This document shows, piece by piece, positions 11,420 to 20,058 of a stretch of 64,000 bases of DNA. The stretch is from the NCBI RefSeq assembly GCF_900112955.1, contig NZ_FONP01000004.1, positions 62,001 through 126,000 of the forward strand, in the 5' to 3' direction. The notes beneath the pieces are model-generated. The model was not told where the DNA came from, did not search any database, and saw only the letters and a list, made by a program, of their open reading frames with translations. The DNA is from Peptostreptococcus sp. D1. GTDB lineage: Bacteria > Bacillota > Clostridia > Peptostreptococcales > Peptostreptococcaceae. Made by a program: the position numbers and the translations under genes. The first letter of the stretch is position 1, and every line of letters starts with the position of its first letter.

Positions 11420-11459
11420 AATTTTGTCTCCTTTAGATTTTTCAACGTTTATATAAATA

Positions 11460-11489
11460 ATTATATCACTTGTAAAAAAAACATGTCAA
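11460..11489 (-). promoter_or_regulatory. Sigma-A type promoter of trpS
   Basis: Minus strand TTGACA (11484-11489), an 18-nt spacer and TATAAT (11460-11465), about 40 nt before the trpS start. The match to consensus is perfect, with a slightly long spacer. Confidence 0.75.
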
Positions 11490-11494
11490 GGTTT

Positions 11495-12205
11495 CTACAG
11501 GTGTGATAACATATTAATTACCATATTTTTAGAGGTAAGAGCAGCTTTTTTTACAAACTCCTCGTATTTAACATCTGCACTGCTATCCGCATTATCTGAA
11601 ATAGCCCTAATAATAACGAAAGGAATCTCGTTTAGATATGCAACATGAGCAATAGCTCCGCCTTCCATCTCACAACAATATCCACCAAATTCCTCACGCA
11701 AAGCTGTTTTTTCTTCGTTATCAGCAACAAATTTATCTCCAGTAACCACTCTCCCCTTGAAACAGCTGTTTCCATCCTTTACGTTATCAAAAGCCTTGCA
11801 AGCGGAGTCTATTAATACACTATTTGCTATAAAAACAGAAGCTTTCAATCTAGGAATAGTGCCCCTTGGATCCCCCATTGCAGAAGCATCCACATCATAC
11901 TCAATGGCATCTGTCGAAATCACAACATCATTGATGTTTATTTCTCCTCTCAAGCCACCAGCCACACCTGTATTAATTACAGCATCTATTTCAAATTCAC
12001 TTATCAATATTTGTGTACACAAAGCGGCATTCACCTTTGCAATTCCACACTCCACTACAACTACATCTTTTCCAAATATATTTCCGAAATAGAAATCCAG
12101 ACCAGCCACATTTTTACATTTCCTGCTTTCAATCTGAGAAACCAGCCCCTCTACCTCTTCTCTCATTGCACCAATAATACCTATTTTATTAAAACTCAAT
12201 GCCAT
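11495..12205 (-). CDS. mtnN: 5'-methylthioadenosine/S-adenosylhomocysteine nucleosidase
   Basis: 236-residue Pfs/MtnN enzyme that splits MTA and SAH to adenine plus a thio-sugar, part of methionine salvage and the activated methyl cycle. The start KIGIIGAMREEVEGL, the VINTGVAGGL motif, EMEGGAIAHVA and the catalytic Asp in IIRAISDNADSSA are visible. It has its own GAGGTG SD and ends just before the trpS promoter. Confidence 0.95.
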   Translation of the reverse strand: MALSFNKIGIIGAMREEVEGLVSQIESRKCKNVAGLDFYFGNIFGKDVVVVECGIAKVNAALCTQILISEFEIDAVINTGVAGGLRGEININDVVISTDAIEYDVDASAMGDPRGTIPRLKASVFIANSVLIDSACKAFDNVKDGNSCFKGRVVTGDKFVADNEEKTALREEFGGYCCEMEGGAIAHVAYLNEIPFVIIRAISDNADSSADVKYEEFVKKAALTSKNMVINMLSHL

Positions 12206-12510
12206 ACTTCACCTCTTCGTCCATCATAATAATATTATAATAATATTAAATTTTCAATCATTTCATAGCATATTATATTTTATCATAATTGCGGAAAAAT
12301 AGGAATAAATCATAAAAAAAGTATCCAAGCATTCATCTCCGTATGTACAGAATGCTGGATACTTTTTTCTAGGACTATAATTATATATCCCTTTGTTATT
12401 TTATACAATACTAAATATTAAAAACACATACTAAATTATGTTTGTAAACATTCATTACTAAAATCCTTCATTTACTAAGATATGAAGACTCTATGAGATA
12501 ATTCAATAAA
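12206..12510. other. Intergenic stretch between the permease gene and mtnN
   Basis: About 300 nt with no coding potential that I can support. The only structured element is the strong bidirectional terminator listed separately. AT-rich sequence just upstream of mtnN could hold its promoter, but no good -35/-10 pair stands out. Confidence 0.6.
12314..12368 (-). terminator. Strong terminator ending the prd operon
   Basis: On the minus strand AAGTATCCAGCATTC pairs with GAATGCTTGGATACTT around a 15-nt loop, followed by seven T. The flanking A and T runs make it symmetrical, so it could work in both directions. It lies about 150 nt after the TauE-family gene, the last gene of the prd operon. Confidence 0.85.
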
Positions 12511-13407
12511 TTATCCCTGCTGTTTTGCCTTTCTACCAGCCATTCCTGCTGAAAACATTTTATATGCAGTATAAAGAATAACTGCAATAATCACAAATTT
12601 CAATTTGTTTAAATCGGCATTTTTTACTCCCCAGTACGCTATTGCAACACCTAGAAGACCTGAAATAGATATCACTATTGAAACTAGTGGGCTATATGTC
12701 TGTTCTTTGATAAACTTGATTGAACAAACAGGCATCAATAGCGCACAAGATCCCATCATGATTGGGAATGCAGATTTTAAATTCATTCCTAGTAAGAATA
12801 CCATTGCCATACATGGAGCATAAAGTCCAACACCAGCAGTCATCAACGCACCAAGAATAAAGTTACCAACAATACCTATTACTAATTTCACTCCAGTCAA
12901 TCCAGTAGCTGTAGTTTCAACTGTAAACAGCTTCAAGTATGGATGAGTTATTATCATTATTATAGCAGCGGCAAACAATGCAACCCCCATAACCAACTGA
13001 ATCTTTGTTTCGTCCATCTTTGATATTATTCCGGCTCCTACATATGAACCAACAACAGCTGCAGCAATTAATGCGACAAGAGTAACTGGATCAATTTCTA
13101 TAGCACCAGTAAACAATATCGCTTCAAAAAGAACTGGAAGAGTACAAGAAACATTAAGTGTTCCAGGGATATCTTTATCATTAATATCAACCTTCAATAA
13201 CTTTAACAAAGCAACTATAGGACCAAAAGAACCAATACCAAGTGTATCACCAAAGTTTGTCAAGAATCCTATAAATGCAGATTTTCCGATCTGAGCACCT
13301 GAAGTATTCCCCAATGCACTCTTTCTCTTAATAACATCAGCAAGCAATACCACACCTGAGCCAGCAAATGCAATTTTAAATAACCACAGTAAAACAGTAA
13401 TTATCAT
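12511..13407 (-). CDS. TauE/SafE-family membrane permease, last gene of the prd operon
   Basis: 298-residue integral membrane protein with about eight hydrophobic segments and the repeat pattern of the TauE/SafE (DUF81) family (GFLTNFGDTLGIGSFGP near residue 48; ALMTAGVGLYAPCMAMV in the second half). Family members move sulfite, sulfoacetate and other organic anions. The substrate cannot be read from sequence. Position directly after prdF suggests it handles a substrate or product of D-proline reduction. I start at the second Met because the GGGGG SD is 7-8 nt upstream of it but only 1 nt from the first. Confidence 0.8.
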   Translation of the reverse strand: MIITVLLWLFKIAFAGSGVVLLADVIKRKSALGNTSGAQIGKSAFIGFLTNFGDTLGIGSFGPIVALLKLLKVDINDKDIPGTLNVSCTLPVLFEAILFTGAIEIDPVTLVALIAAAVVGSYVGAGIISKMDETKIQLVMGVALFAAAIIMIITHPYLKLFTVETTATGLTGVKLVIGIVGNFILGALMTAGVGLYAPCMAMVFLLGMNLKSAFPIMMGSCALLMPVCSIKFIKEQTYSPLVSIVISISGLLGVAIAYWGVKNADLNKLKFVIIAVILYTAYKMFSAGMAGRKAKQQG

Positions 13408-13504
13408 AAACATACCCCCTAATATAATTCAAAAATATAATTTAAAAATAAATTCTAATTTAGTTTGAGGAGGGAAAAACCCTCCACAAACACATATTTA
13501 CTTA

Positions 13505-14512
13505 CTATTTCAATACAAATCCATGCTTAACTGGATCTTCATCATCTATTACAAAGTGATTGAATCCTGTAATATATGCAGAACCAGAAATCTGAGGTAC
13601 TATTGCATCATAATCTCCAACCTTAGTTTCTTCAACTATTTCACCTTCGAATATAGTTCCTAATATAGATTCATAGAAGAATTTATCTCCCATTTTAAAT
13701 TCTCCCTTTGCATGCAATGTAGCCAATTTAGCACTTGTACCAGTTCCACAAGGAGATCTATCAACCTGACCCTGACCGAATACAACACAGTTTCTCAAAG
13801 TAGCATTTGGAGTATCAGTTTCTGACCACCATTCAACCAAATCTACAGTTTTGATATGCTCTAATTCTGGATGCTGTACTGGTATTTCAGCGTTGATTAT
13901 ATCTCTTAGCTGCATACCCAATTTGTTCAATACTCCAGCGTTTTCTGGAACTATTTCAACACCTATCTGATCAACCTTTACGATAGCGAAAAAGCTTCCA
14001 CCAAAAGATATATCAAATTTAACCTTTCCATATCCTGGCAATTCTACTTCTTGATCTCTCTTATATAAGAATGATGGAACATTCTTGAATGATACTTTCT
14101 TAGCCTTTCCATTTTCAACAAGAACTTCACCTCTAATTATTCCAGCTGGTGCTTCCTGAACAACCTTTGTGATTGGTTCAGTTACTGGAACCATTCCAGT
14201 TTCTACTGCACAAGTCATAGCACCTATAGTTCCGTGTCCACACATATTTAGGTATCCGCCACCATCCATAAAAATGATACCAAAATCAGCTTCAGGATCA
14301 GTTGGCTGTGTAATTATAGAGCCGAACATATCGTTGTGTCCTCTTGGCTCTAGCATTATAGAAGTTCTTAAATAGTCAAGATTATCTTCCAACCACTGCT
14401 TCTTTTCTGGCATCGAATTCCCCTTAATATTTGGAATACCACCAACAACTATTCTTGTAGCTTCACCCGCAGTATGTGAATCAATTGCGTGAATACTCTT
14501 ACTAAACTTCAT
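13505..14512 (-). CDS. prdF: Proline racemase
   Basis: 335-residue, cofactor-independent racemase converting L-proline to the D-proline used by the reductase. Both catalytic cysteines of the two-base mechanism are present: MCGHG (Cys91) and the SPCGTGTSA motif (Cys255). The N-terminus has the conserved IDSHTAGEATR. 4-Hydroxyproline 2-epimerases share this architecture and cannot be excluded on motifs alone, but the position in the prd operon favours proline racemase. SD GGAGGT, 9 nt from the ATG. Confidence 0.93.
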   Translation of the reverse strand: MKFSKSIHAIDSHTAGEATRIVVGGIPNIKGNSMPEKKQWLEDNLDYLRTSIMLEPRGHNDMFGSIITQPTDPEADFGIIFMDGGGYLNMCGHGTIGAMTCAVETGMVPVTEPITKVVQEAPAGIIRGEVLVENGKAKKVSFKNVPSFLYKRDQEVELPGYGKVKFDISFGGSFFAIVKVDQIGVEIVPENAGVLNKLGMQLRDIINAEIPVQHPELEHIKTVDLVEWWSETDTPNATLRNCVVFGQGQVDRSPCGTGTSAKLATLHAKGEFKMGDKFFYESILGTIFEGEIVEETKVGDYDAIVPQISGSAYITGFNHFVIDDEDPVKHGFVLK

Positions 14513-14608
14513 AACTAAGTACCTCCATTCAAAATAATTATTTTTTTAACTAATATATGTACAAAAATACAAAATAATTTCTTATAAAATGTTAAACAAT
14601 TTAGAAAA

Positions 14609-15076
14609 TTATTTCGCTTTTCGCATTTTCAATTTCAAAAATACAAGTGCTTTTCTAGCATCGACAATGTCGACATTGTTTTCACCAACAACCTCTGTTT
14701 CGATACCTTCTTCACTCTTATTAATATCGACAATCGTATCCATATATTTGTTTGTAACAACGAATTTCGCCTGTACACCATTGAAAGTAACACCAACAGT
14801 AGGTATTCCTCTCTTTCCAATTTCCTCAAAGGTATTTGCATAATCAACATGAGAATTTCCCCAGCCATCTGCACTCAGGATTACTCCATCCACTCTCATA
14901 GCTTCGCACCATGCCGCAGCTCTTTGGCCGACCAAATTCTTATATTTATTATCGTCAGGAGTACCAACAACCATTATTCCAACGAAATCAACATCGGTAT
15001 CTTCTCCCATTACTTCTACCAATGGATCTCTAAACATATGAAGAGATGTCTCCTTTGTTGACGGACCTATTCCCAT
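14609..15076 (-). CDS. prdE: PrdE: homologue of the PrdA C-terminal (pyruvoyl-chain) half
   Basis: 155 residues that align along their length with residues from about 417 onward of PrdA. Examples are MGIGPSTKETS against CIGPASKEMS, DGVILSADGWGNSHVDYAN against DGAVVTTEGFGNNHIDFAS, and RGIPTVGVTFNGVQ against RGIPVVGVSYCAVQ. The processing cysteine of PrdA is absent; the initiator Met and Gly occupy that place. Hence it should not form a pyruvoyl group. Role unknown; possibly a structural or assembly partner of PrdD. Strong SD AGGAGG. Confidence 0.88.
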   Translation of the reverse strand: MGIGPSTKETSLHMFRDPLVEVMGEDTDVDFVGIMVVGTPDDNKYKNLVGQRAAAWCEAMRVDGVILSADGWGNSHVDYANTFEEIGKRGIPTVGVTFNGVQAKFVVTNKYMDTIVDINKSEEGIETEVVGENNVDIVDARKALVFLKLKMRKAK

Positions 15077-15086
15077 AACAAACCTC

Positions 15087-15845
15087 CTATACCAACGCTC
15101 TCAATATTCCATCCCTATACTCGTTAGGTGATAGTATCATAGGCATATTACACATATCAATAATTGAAGTTCCACCTTCAAAACCACTTGGCTCAGCTGG
15201 GAACAATAAATTGTCATACATTGCACCTTGTCCGGCAATCTGTTTAACCAAAACTACCTTTTTCTTTCCTGGAGACAATTTATCAACAAATTCATGCGAT
15301 TCGGCTGCTAATCTTCCGTCTATTGTTTTTAGTACTTTTCTTATTTCTTGAATAAACATATCACATGCTCTAAAACAAGAGTTAGGTAGATTTCTATCAA
15401 ATGGCAGTCCACCCTTTATCGTAACGTCCATATGAATGATGTAATCATTTACGTCAGGTGTTCCTCTTCTACCAAAAATCATCTGTTCAGATAATATACC
15501 TTCCGAGGATCCAAATTCATGCATTTGTCTTCCATCCTCATCAATACCAGTAAGCATAACACAGGCTCCGGTTATGGTATGAGTAATACCTTCTCCAATA
15601 GCTCCCAATACTTTTGTAGAAATTGGTATAATGTCCATAATGGTATTGATTTCTCTATCGTAATCACCTGGTTTAATGATATCAAGCTTTATTTCAGTGA
15701 TTAAATCATCATTCTTTTTTAATTCATCAATAAACTCTGGAACAATCTCAAGTACATCTTTTTTTATTGCAAACCTATTCCCAAATACTACTTCGTTTAT
15801 TTGAAATGGCTTTATTACAAGTCGTCTTAAAATTTTTTCCTCCAT
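15087..15845 (-). CDS. prdD: PrdD: homologue of the PrdA N-terminal domain
   Basis: 252 residues matching PrdA from about residue 165 to the cleavage site: IKPFQINEVVFGNRF, HEFGSSEGILSEQMIFGRRG versus GEFGSSEGAMDTTMMWGRPG, KKVVLVKQIAGQGAMYDN versus KKIVIVKEIMGQGAMHDN, and the end MILSPNEYRDGILRALV versus VVLSPLEVLDGGIHALT. It lacks the Cys-rich N-terminal region of PrdA. PrdD and PrdE are separated by only 10 nt and together rebuild a PrdA-like chain. No catalytic role is established by sequence. Confidence 0.88.
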   Translation of the reverse strand: MEEKILRRLVIKPFQINEVVFGNRFAIKKDVLEIVPEFIDELKKNDDLITEIKLDIIKPGDYDREINTIMDIIPISTKVLGAIGEGITHTITGACVMLTGIDEDGRQMHEFGSSEGILSEQMIFGRRGTPDVNDYIIHMDVTIKGGLPFDRNLPNSCFRACDMFIQEIRKVLKTIDGRLAAESHEFVDKLSPGKKKVVLVKQIAGQGAMYDNLLFPAEPSGFEGGTSIIDMCNMPMILSPNEYRDGILRALV

Positions 15846-15871
15846 AGTAAATAATCACCTTCTTTATATTT

Positions 15872-15918
15872 TTTAGTAGGACTACATCCCCTATTTACAT
15901 AGAGGATGTCCTACCAAA
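15872..15918 (-). other. Strong intercistronic hairpin between prdB and prdD
   Basis: Minus-strand RNA forms GUAGGAC-AUCC-CUAU paired with AUAG-GGAU-GUCCUAC around a GUAA loop. One 3-nt bulge and one U-G wobble fall on the minus-strand RNA. The 3' flank is UAAAAAAUAU, not a U-run, so it is not a standard terminator. It probably acts as an mRNA 3'-stabiliser or processing element separating prdA-prdB from prdD-prdE-prdF. Confidence 0.7.
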
Positions 15919-15971
15919 ACACACCCAACAAGGATATGTAATATTATTATTTTTTATCAGGTATCTAGTTA

Positions 15972-16703
15972 CTAGATAGCTGCATGATATTCGAATGGCA
16001 ATGGTACAATCTTACCAGCTGATGGAATAGCAATTAACTGTTCCAAAGTAGCTTTCAATATACCAGTCTGCATTTCAACATTGTGTGGTTCACCAGCATT
16101 TGCACCCATTGGAACCAATGGAGCAACCGCTCTTGGAGTACCGTTCTGTCTAACAACAGGTGGAAGAGCTGCTATTATTATTGTAGGTATACCAGCTTCT
16201 TCTATAGCTCTCTGCACGATCACGGCAGTTCTATGACAAGTACCTCAGCCAGCTGTCATAACAACGCCATCAACACCTTCTTCTTTCAGCTTAGCAGCGA
16301 TTGCTGGACCAGTTTCGTTTGTGAAAACTTCCTGGTTACCACCACCACCCATGAAAGCATAGTGCATTGGTGCAACACCTTTGATAAATCCTTCCTTAGC
16401 AAGTTCGTGTAATCTTTCGATTGGGAACATGCAGTTTACGTCTCTGTTTACGTCAGAGTTATCGTATCCACCGTGAGATACCATTAGATCGTCTGGAGTT
16501 GCAGTATCTGGAACTGCTCTATATCCAGTATCTCCAGCAAGATTAAATCTTTCATCAGATTTCATATGAACACCAGCTGCAGTAGCCAATGCTATTACCA
16601 TTTCATTTAACGGTTTTGTAACAGGAGCCCAAACTGGAGGAGGTGTGATTGGCACATATATCTCAGATTGAAGTCCTGGTACTGTAGTTAACTTACGACT
16701 CAT
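15972..16703 (-). CDS. prdB: D-proline reductase selenoprotein subunit PrdB
   Basis: Catalytic selenoprotein of D-proline reductase; 243 residues if the internal TGA at 16245-16247 is read as selenocysteine (residue 153). The codons around it give VVMTAG-Sec-GTCHRTAVIVQ, the redox motif of GrdB/PrdB proteins. Reading frame, homology and length all continue across the TGA, so this is recoding and not a nonsense mutation. A GGGAGAG SD precedes the ATG. PrdB cleaves the proline ring with the PrdA pyruvoyl group and yields 5-aminovalerate. It depends on selA, selB and selD found 7-11 kb away. Confidence 0.97.
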
Positions 16704-16727
16704 TTATATTCTCTCCCTTCAAGTATT

Positions 16728-17090
16728 TTATAATTCTGGTTCTAATTTCTCGATTTTTTCATTTAATTCTTGTAGAATCCGTTTCTTTTCAAGAATTTCT
16801 CTTTCGAGTCTAGACAGATTTTCCAATTTTTTCTTTTCTTCAACTTTACGCTGACCTTCTAACTTTCTAATATACTCCTCATTGGGTTCAGGACTTAATA
16901 CCTCTGGGTTACTTAACATAAACCCAACTTCTTGTCCCACTTGAGGATTGTAGTCAGAAATGAGCATTCTGTTCGGTATTTTAAATAGTCCAAGTCTACC
17001 CTTTAAGTCGATAGTAACAGCTCCTCCTTCTATTTTGGTGATAACACCTTCGTAATATTTTTCAGAGGAAATGTATTTTAGTCTTTCCAT
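16728..17090 (-). CDS. Small prd-operon protein (CBO2463/CBO2479-type, S1-like fold plus coiled coil)
   Basis: 120 residues. The N-terminal half (YYEGVITKIEGGAVTIDLKGRLGLFKIPNRMLI) has the spacing of a small S1/OB beta-barrel. The C-terminal 50 residues are a charged coiled coil. I recognise it as the small conserved protein often found between prdA and prdB in Stickland fermenters. Function is not known; a scaffold or translational role is only a guess. Good AAAGGAG SD. Confidence 0.75.
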   Translation of the reverse strand: MERLKYISSEKYYEGVITKIEGGAVTIDLKGRLGLFKIPNRMLISDYNPQVGQEVGFMLSNPEVLSPEPNEEYIRKLEGQRKVEEKKKLENLSRLEREILEKKRILQELNEKIEKLEPEL

Positions 17091-17128
17091 ACTAACTCCT
17101 TTCGTTAGGTATTTGAACCTTTTAATAC

Positions 17129-19042
17129 TTATTTTTCACCTTCAACAGGAGTATAAGTATCTTCAACTAAACCAGCTTCTATATCAGCTCTTTCGTATAG
17201 CTGACTTCTCTTTCTAGTCATGTTAAGTGAAGTTTCGTTTTCTTCAAGAGGAATCTTAATACCCAAAGTTTTTTCTATCGCATCGATATTGTTCAACTTA
17301 ACGTTGTTATTCCATTTTCTCTCAGCAGCTTTAACTTCAACACCTTCTATAGCATTCTTTAGCATTGATATAATTCTGTATGCTTCTTCTGGTGCTAATG
17401 TATTATTTTCAAGTATTTCGTTTTCGATACCCTGTCTTGACTTGTTGTTGTCAACCATGTGAGTCATGTACTTATTACCAACAACTAGAGCACCCTGAAC
17501 AGCACAGTAAGATACACCAACTACTGGAATTCCTCTCATTCCTATCTGTTCGATATGTGATGCAAAGTCTATATGGTTATTACCGAAACCTTCAGTAGTA
17601 ACAACTGCACCATCAACTTCCATAGATTCTACTAGCATACCAAGTCTTCTTGATACATAGAATTTTTCTGAGTTAGCCTGTGGTGAACCAACAAATACAA
17701 CACCTACTAGGTCGAATTCTTCATCATTCATTGCAAGAGTTACTAATGGCTCTCTCCAATAATGTCTAGACATTTCCTTAGAAGCAGGTCCTATACAAGT
17801 TAATGCATGGATACCACCATCTAATACTTCAAGTGGAGAAAGTACAACCGGAACGTTACCAAGGTCAACGTTTGGTCTAGCACCTAATGTACCAACTGGT
17901 TCAACTGGCAATATTAGGTTGTCATGCATTGCACCCTGTCCCATTATTTCCTTAACTATTACTATTTTCTTTCTTCCAGTTCTTCTAACCTGATCGATTA
18001 CCTCAGTATTAACAACTAGAGATTCATCTTCAACAGCCTTTAGAGCTTCTCTGATTTCCTGAGTGATATAATCAAATGCCTTATGTGCTGCAAGAGGTCC
18101 TGGTCTTTCCATGTTAGTGCCTTCTTTGATAGTAACCTGACCCTTGATGAATATTTCACCAAAATCAGCAGCTCCTGGTCTTCCCCACATCATTGTAGTA
18201 TCCATAGCACCTTCAGAAGAACCGAATTCACCAATCTGAACACCATTTGCATCTGTTCCAGTAAGTACCATTACAACACCATCAAGAACTCTTGTAACCC
18301 CTTCACCTAGCTCACCAGATTCCTTAGCTGCAATTGGCTGTAGATCAAGGATTGCTTCTGAGTATTCGTTATATCTATCTGGAGTGATTATATCCAATGA
18401 TAAATCGTATACCAATTCTTCAGTAGCAACTGCTTCTGCACAAATTGATTCAGGATTTCTTATTGTAAGTGTAGTTCCATTAATTTCAGTCTTTTCACCG
18501 AAAACAACCTTATCTATTTTGTAGTGCTTCTTAGTAAGACTTCTAATTACTGTAGTCTTTTCTTCCTCAACTGGAGCTTCAGCTGTAGCAGCTGGCAAAG
18601 AAGAAGCAACAGCATTAGCAACTGCTCCACCACCTAAACCAGTAGGAATTTCTAAGCTTATTCCCTTACCTTCACCTATGTTGATTTTTATTACACCACC
18701 AACATTAGCTGACTGTACCTGAGGTGCAACAAAGCTTGCAACTGTTTCTTCTGCAGCTTCTTCCTCTACAACTTCCTCAGCAGATGGGTCAACATAGCCC
18801 TCAACATTATCAGTTGTCATTGGAGTAAGCGCATCCAAAGTTTCCTTTAATTTTGCACCTAAAACCTGACCTATAGTCAAGTAATTTTCTGGAAGCTCCA
18901 ATAATCCAGAATCAATTAGATCTGGGAATATCGCTGGATCTTCAAGATTAGCAGCCTCAACTACTGTCCCTGCTTCAAATCTACAACAGCAGACTGCGGG
19001 ATCATTAGCATGGGCTTTTGCTGTTTCATTAGTTATTGACAT
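17129..19042 (-). CDS. prdA: D-proline reductase proprotein PrdA (pyruvoyl subunit precursor)
   Basis: 637-residue proprotein of the pyruvoyl subunits. The cleavage site is visible as HALT/CIGPASKE, with Cys416 expected to become the N-terminal pyruvoyl group; the upstream piece (about 415 residues) and downstream piece (about 222 residues) are the two mature chains. The N-terminus carries a Cys triplet (AVCCCRF) and an Ala/Glu-rich linker near residues 88-160 that looks flexible. It is first in the operon with a strong AAGGAGG SD. A 1-kb untranslated region stands upstream. Confidence 0.96.
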   Translation of the reverse strand: MSITNETAKAHANDPAVCCCRFEAGTVVEAANLEDPAIFPDLIDSGLLELPENYLTIGQVLGAKLKETLDALTPMTTDNVEGYVDPSAEEVVEEEAAEETVASFVAPQVQSANVGGVIKINIGEGKGISLEIPTGLGGGAVANAVASSLPAATAEAPVEEEKTTVIRSLTKKHYKIDKVVFGEKTEINGTTLTIRNPESICAEAVATEELVYDLSLDIITPDRYNEYSEAILDLQPIAAKESGELGEGVTRVLDGVVMVLTGTDANGVQIGEFGSSEGAMDTTMMWGRPGAADFGEIFIKGQVTIKEGTNMERPGPLAAHKAFDYITQEIREALKAVEDESLVVNTEVIDQVRRTGRKKIVIVKEIMGQGAMHDNLILPVEPVGTLGARPNVDLGNVPVVLSPLEVLDGGIHALTCIGPASKEMSRHYWREPLVTLAMNDEEFDLVGVVFVGSPQANSEKFYVSRRLGMLVESMEVDGAVVTTEGFGNNHIDFASHIEQIGMRGIPVVGVSYCAVQGALVVGNKYMTHMVDNNKSRQGIENEILENNTLAPEEAYRIISMLKNAIEGVEVKAAERKWNNNVKLNNIDAIEKTLGIKIPLEENETSLNMTRKRSQLYERADIEAGLVEDTYTPVEGEK

Positions 19043-19514
19043 AGCAAAAAACCTCCTTAATATAATTTTTTATTATGTATTATGATATAAAAAGCATATT
19101 ATTTAACGATGCACCTTTGATATTATTACTAATTTAATTTAATATTATTTAATACTACTATTTATGTGCTCATATGAGCTCAAGCTGCATCTACTAGTAA
19201 ACAAATGTTTTTAATATGCTTATTAAACAAAACAAAAACTCAAGGTATATACCCATCATTCTAACAATTAAACAATTTAATTCGTTGTTAATTTAATAAT
19301 GATTTATTACACCAATCAAAATGGCAGCACTACTAAATTCTACTCTGTATTTCTGCAAATACCTTTCTTTATATAAAATATTCAAAACCAACAACAAAAC
19401 ATATTATTAAATAATATACGAAAAATCACCAAGGATTTTTATGTATTTTAATTTATATTTTTATTATAGCAATAAATACATAAATAATAAATAGATTTTT
19501 TCTATAGTTAATAT

Positions 19515-19542
19515 CGAAAACACTAAAATTGACTGTTTTCCG
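19515..19542. promoter_or_regulatory. Dyad upstream of prdA, candidate PrdR site
   Basis: CGAAAACA and TGTTTTCCG form an inverted repeat with a 12-nt centre, about 470 nt before the prdA start. Position and symmetry fit an enhancer-type site for a dimeric bEBP such as PrdR. This is inference only; no binding data. Confidence 0.4.
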
Positions 19543-19951
19543 ACACTATTTTTTGTTTTCTATTTGTATTTTAATAATCATCAATTCATATACGCAGCTT
19601 TATCAATGATTATATAGTTTTTATTTGTTATTTTTACTTAAAAAATATTATGTACAGTTTTTGAACATATGTCAATAAACCGACATTTTTTAGTTAGTTT
19701 TTCTAACCTTTTTTTTGATATTTTTTTCTATTTTTGTTCATTTTTCTTTCTTAACTAAACTAAGTTTGTTTTTTTTTGTATTAACTAATATTTATATATT
19801 TTTTTCACAAATTCACTTAAATTTTTAATTTATTTTCATTTTTCTTTTTTTAGAGCATCTTTTGTTGAAAATATTTACACATTTTGTTGTTTTTAACAAT
19901 AATTTCCACAAAAAGTATTTTATAGTTGTTATAAAATTTCTTTATAGCTAT

Positions 19952-19988
19952 TACAAGCAATCATAATAACTACTACAAGCAATCATAA
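19952..19988. repeat. 15-bp direct repeat, 22-nt period
   Basis: TACAAGCAATCATAA occurs at 19952-19966 and again at 19974-19988. The 22-nt period is about two helical turns, so a protein could contact both copies on one face. It lies just beyond the prdR stop, in the upstream region of prdA. Confidence 0.6.
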
Positions 19989-20058
19989 ATATCTATAAGA
20001 ATATTCATATATCTAATCTCAAGTATAGTTATTTTCATATTAAAAAAACTCAAATAAA

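Larger units (their letters stand above)
19043..20058. other. Gene-free, very AT-rich 1-kb region upstream of prdA
   Basis: No supportable protein gene on either strand. It contains an imperfect dyad at 19515-19542 and a 15-bp direct repeat at 19952-19966 and 19974-19988 (22-nt period). I also saw many homopolymeric T runs and a weak 5-bp hairpin at 19692-19708. It should hold the prdA promoter and the upstream activator sites. I looked for GG-N10-GC sigma-54 elements on the minus strand between 19043 and 19600 and saw none. Confidence 0.6.

Noticed and set aside
15972-16703. prdB as two genes or a pseudogene because of the internal TGA
   Set aside because: The frame and homology continue across the TGA in a known selenocysteine motif, and selA, selB and selD are present.
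19441-19494. 17-codon plus-strand frame after AAGGATTTTT
   Set aside because: Very short, low-complexity Tyr/Asn/Lys composition expected from AT-rich DNA, no recognisable feature.
19692-19717. GTTAG/CTAAC hairpin with a T-run upstream of prdA
   Set aside because: The stem is only 5 bp, A/T-rich, and no plus-strand transcript is expected there.
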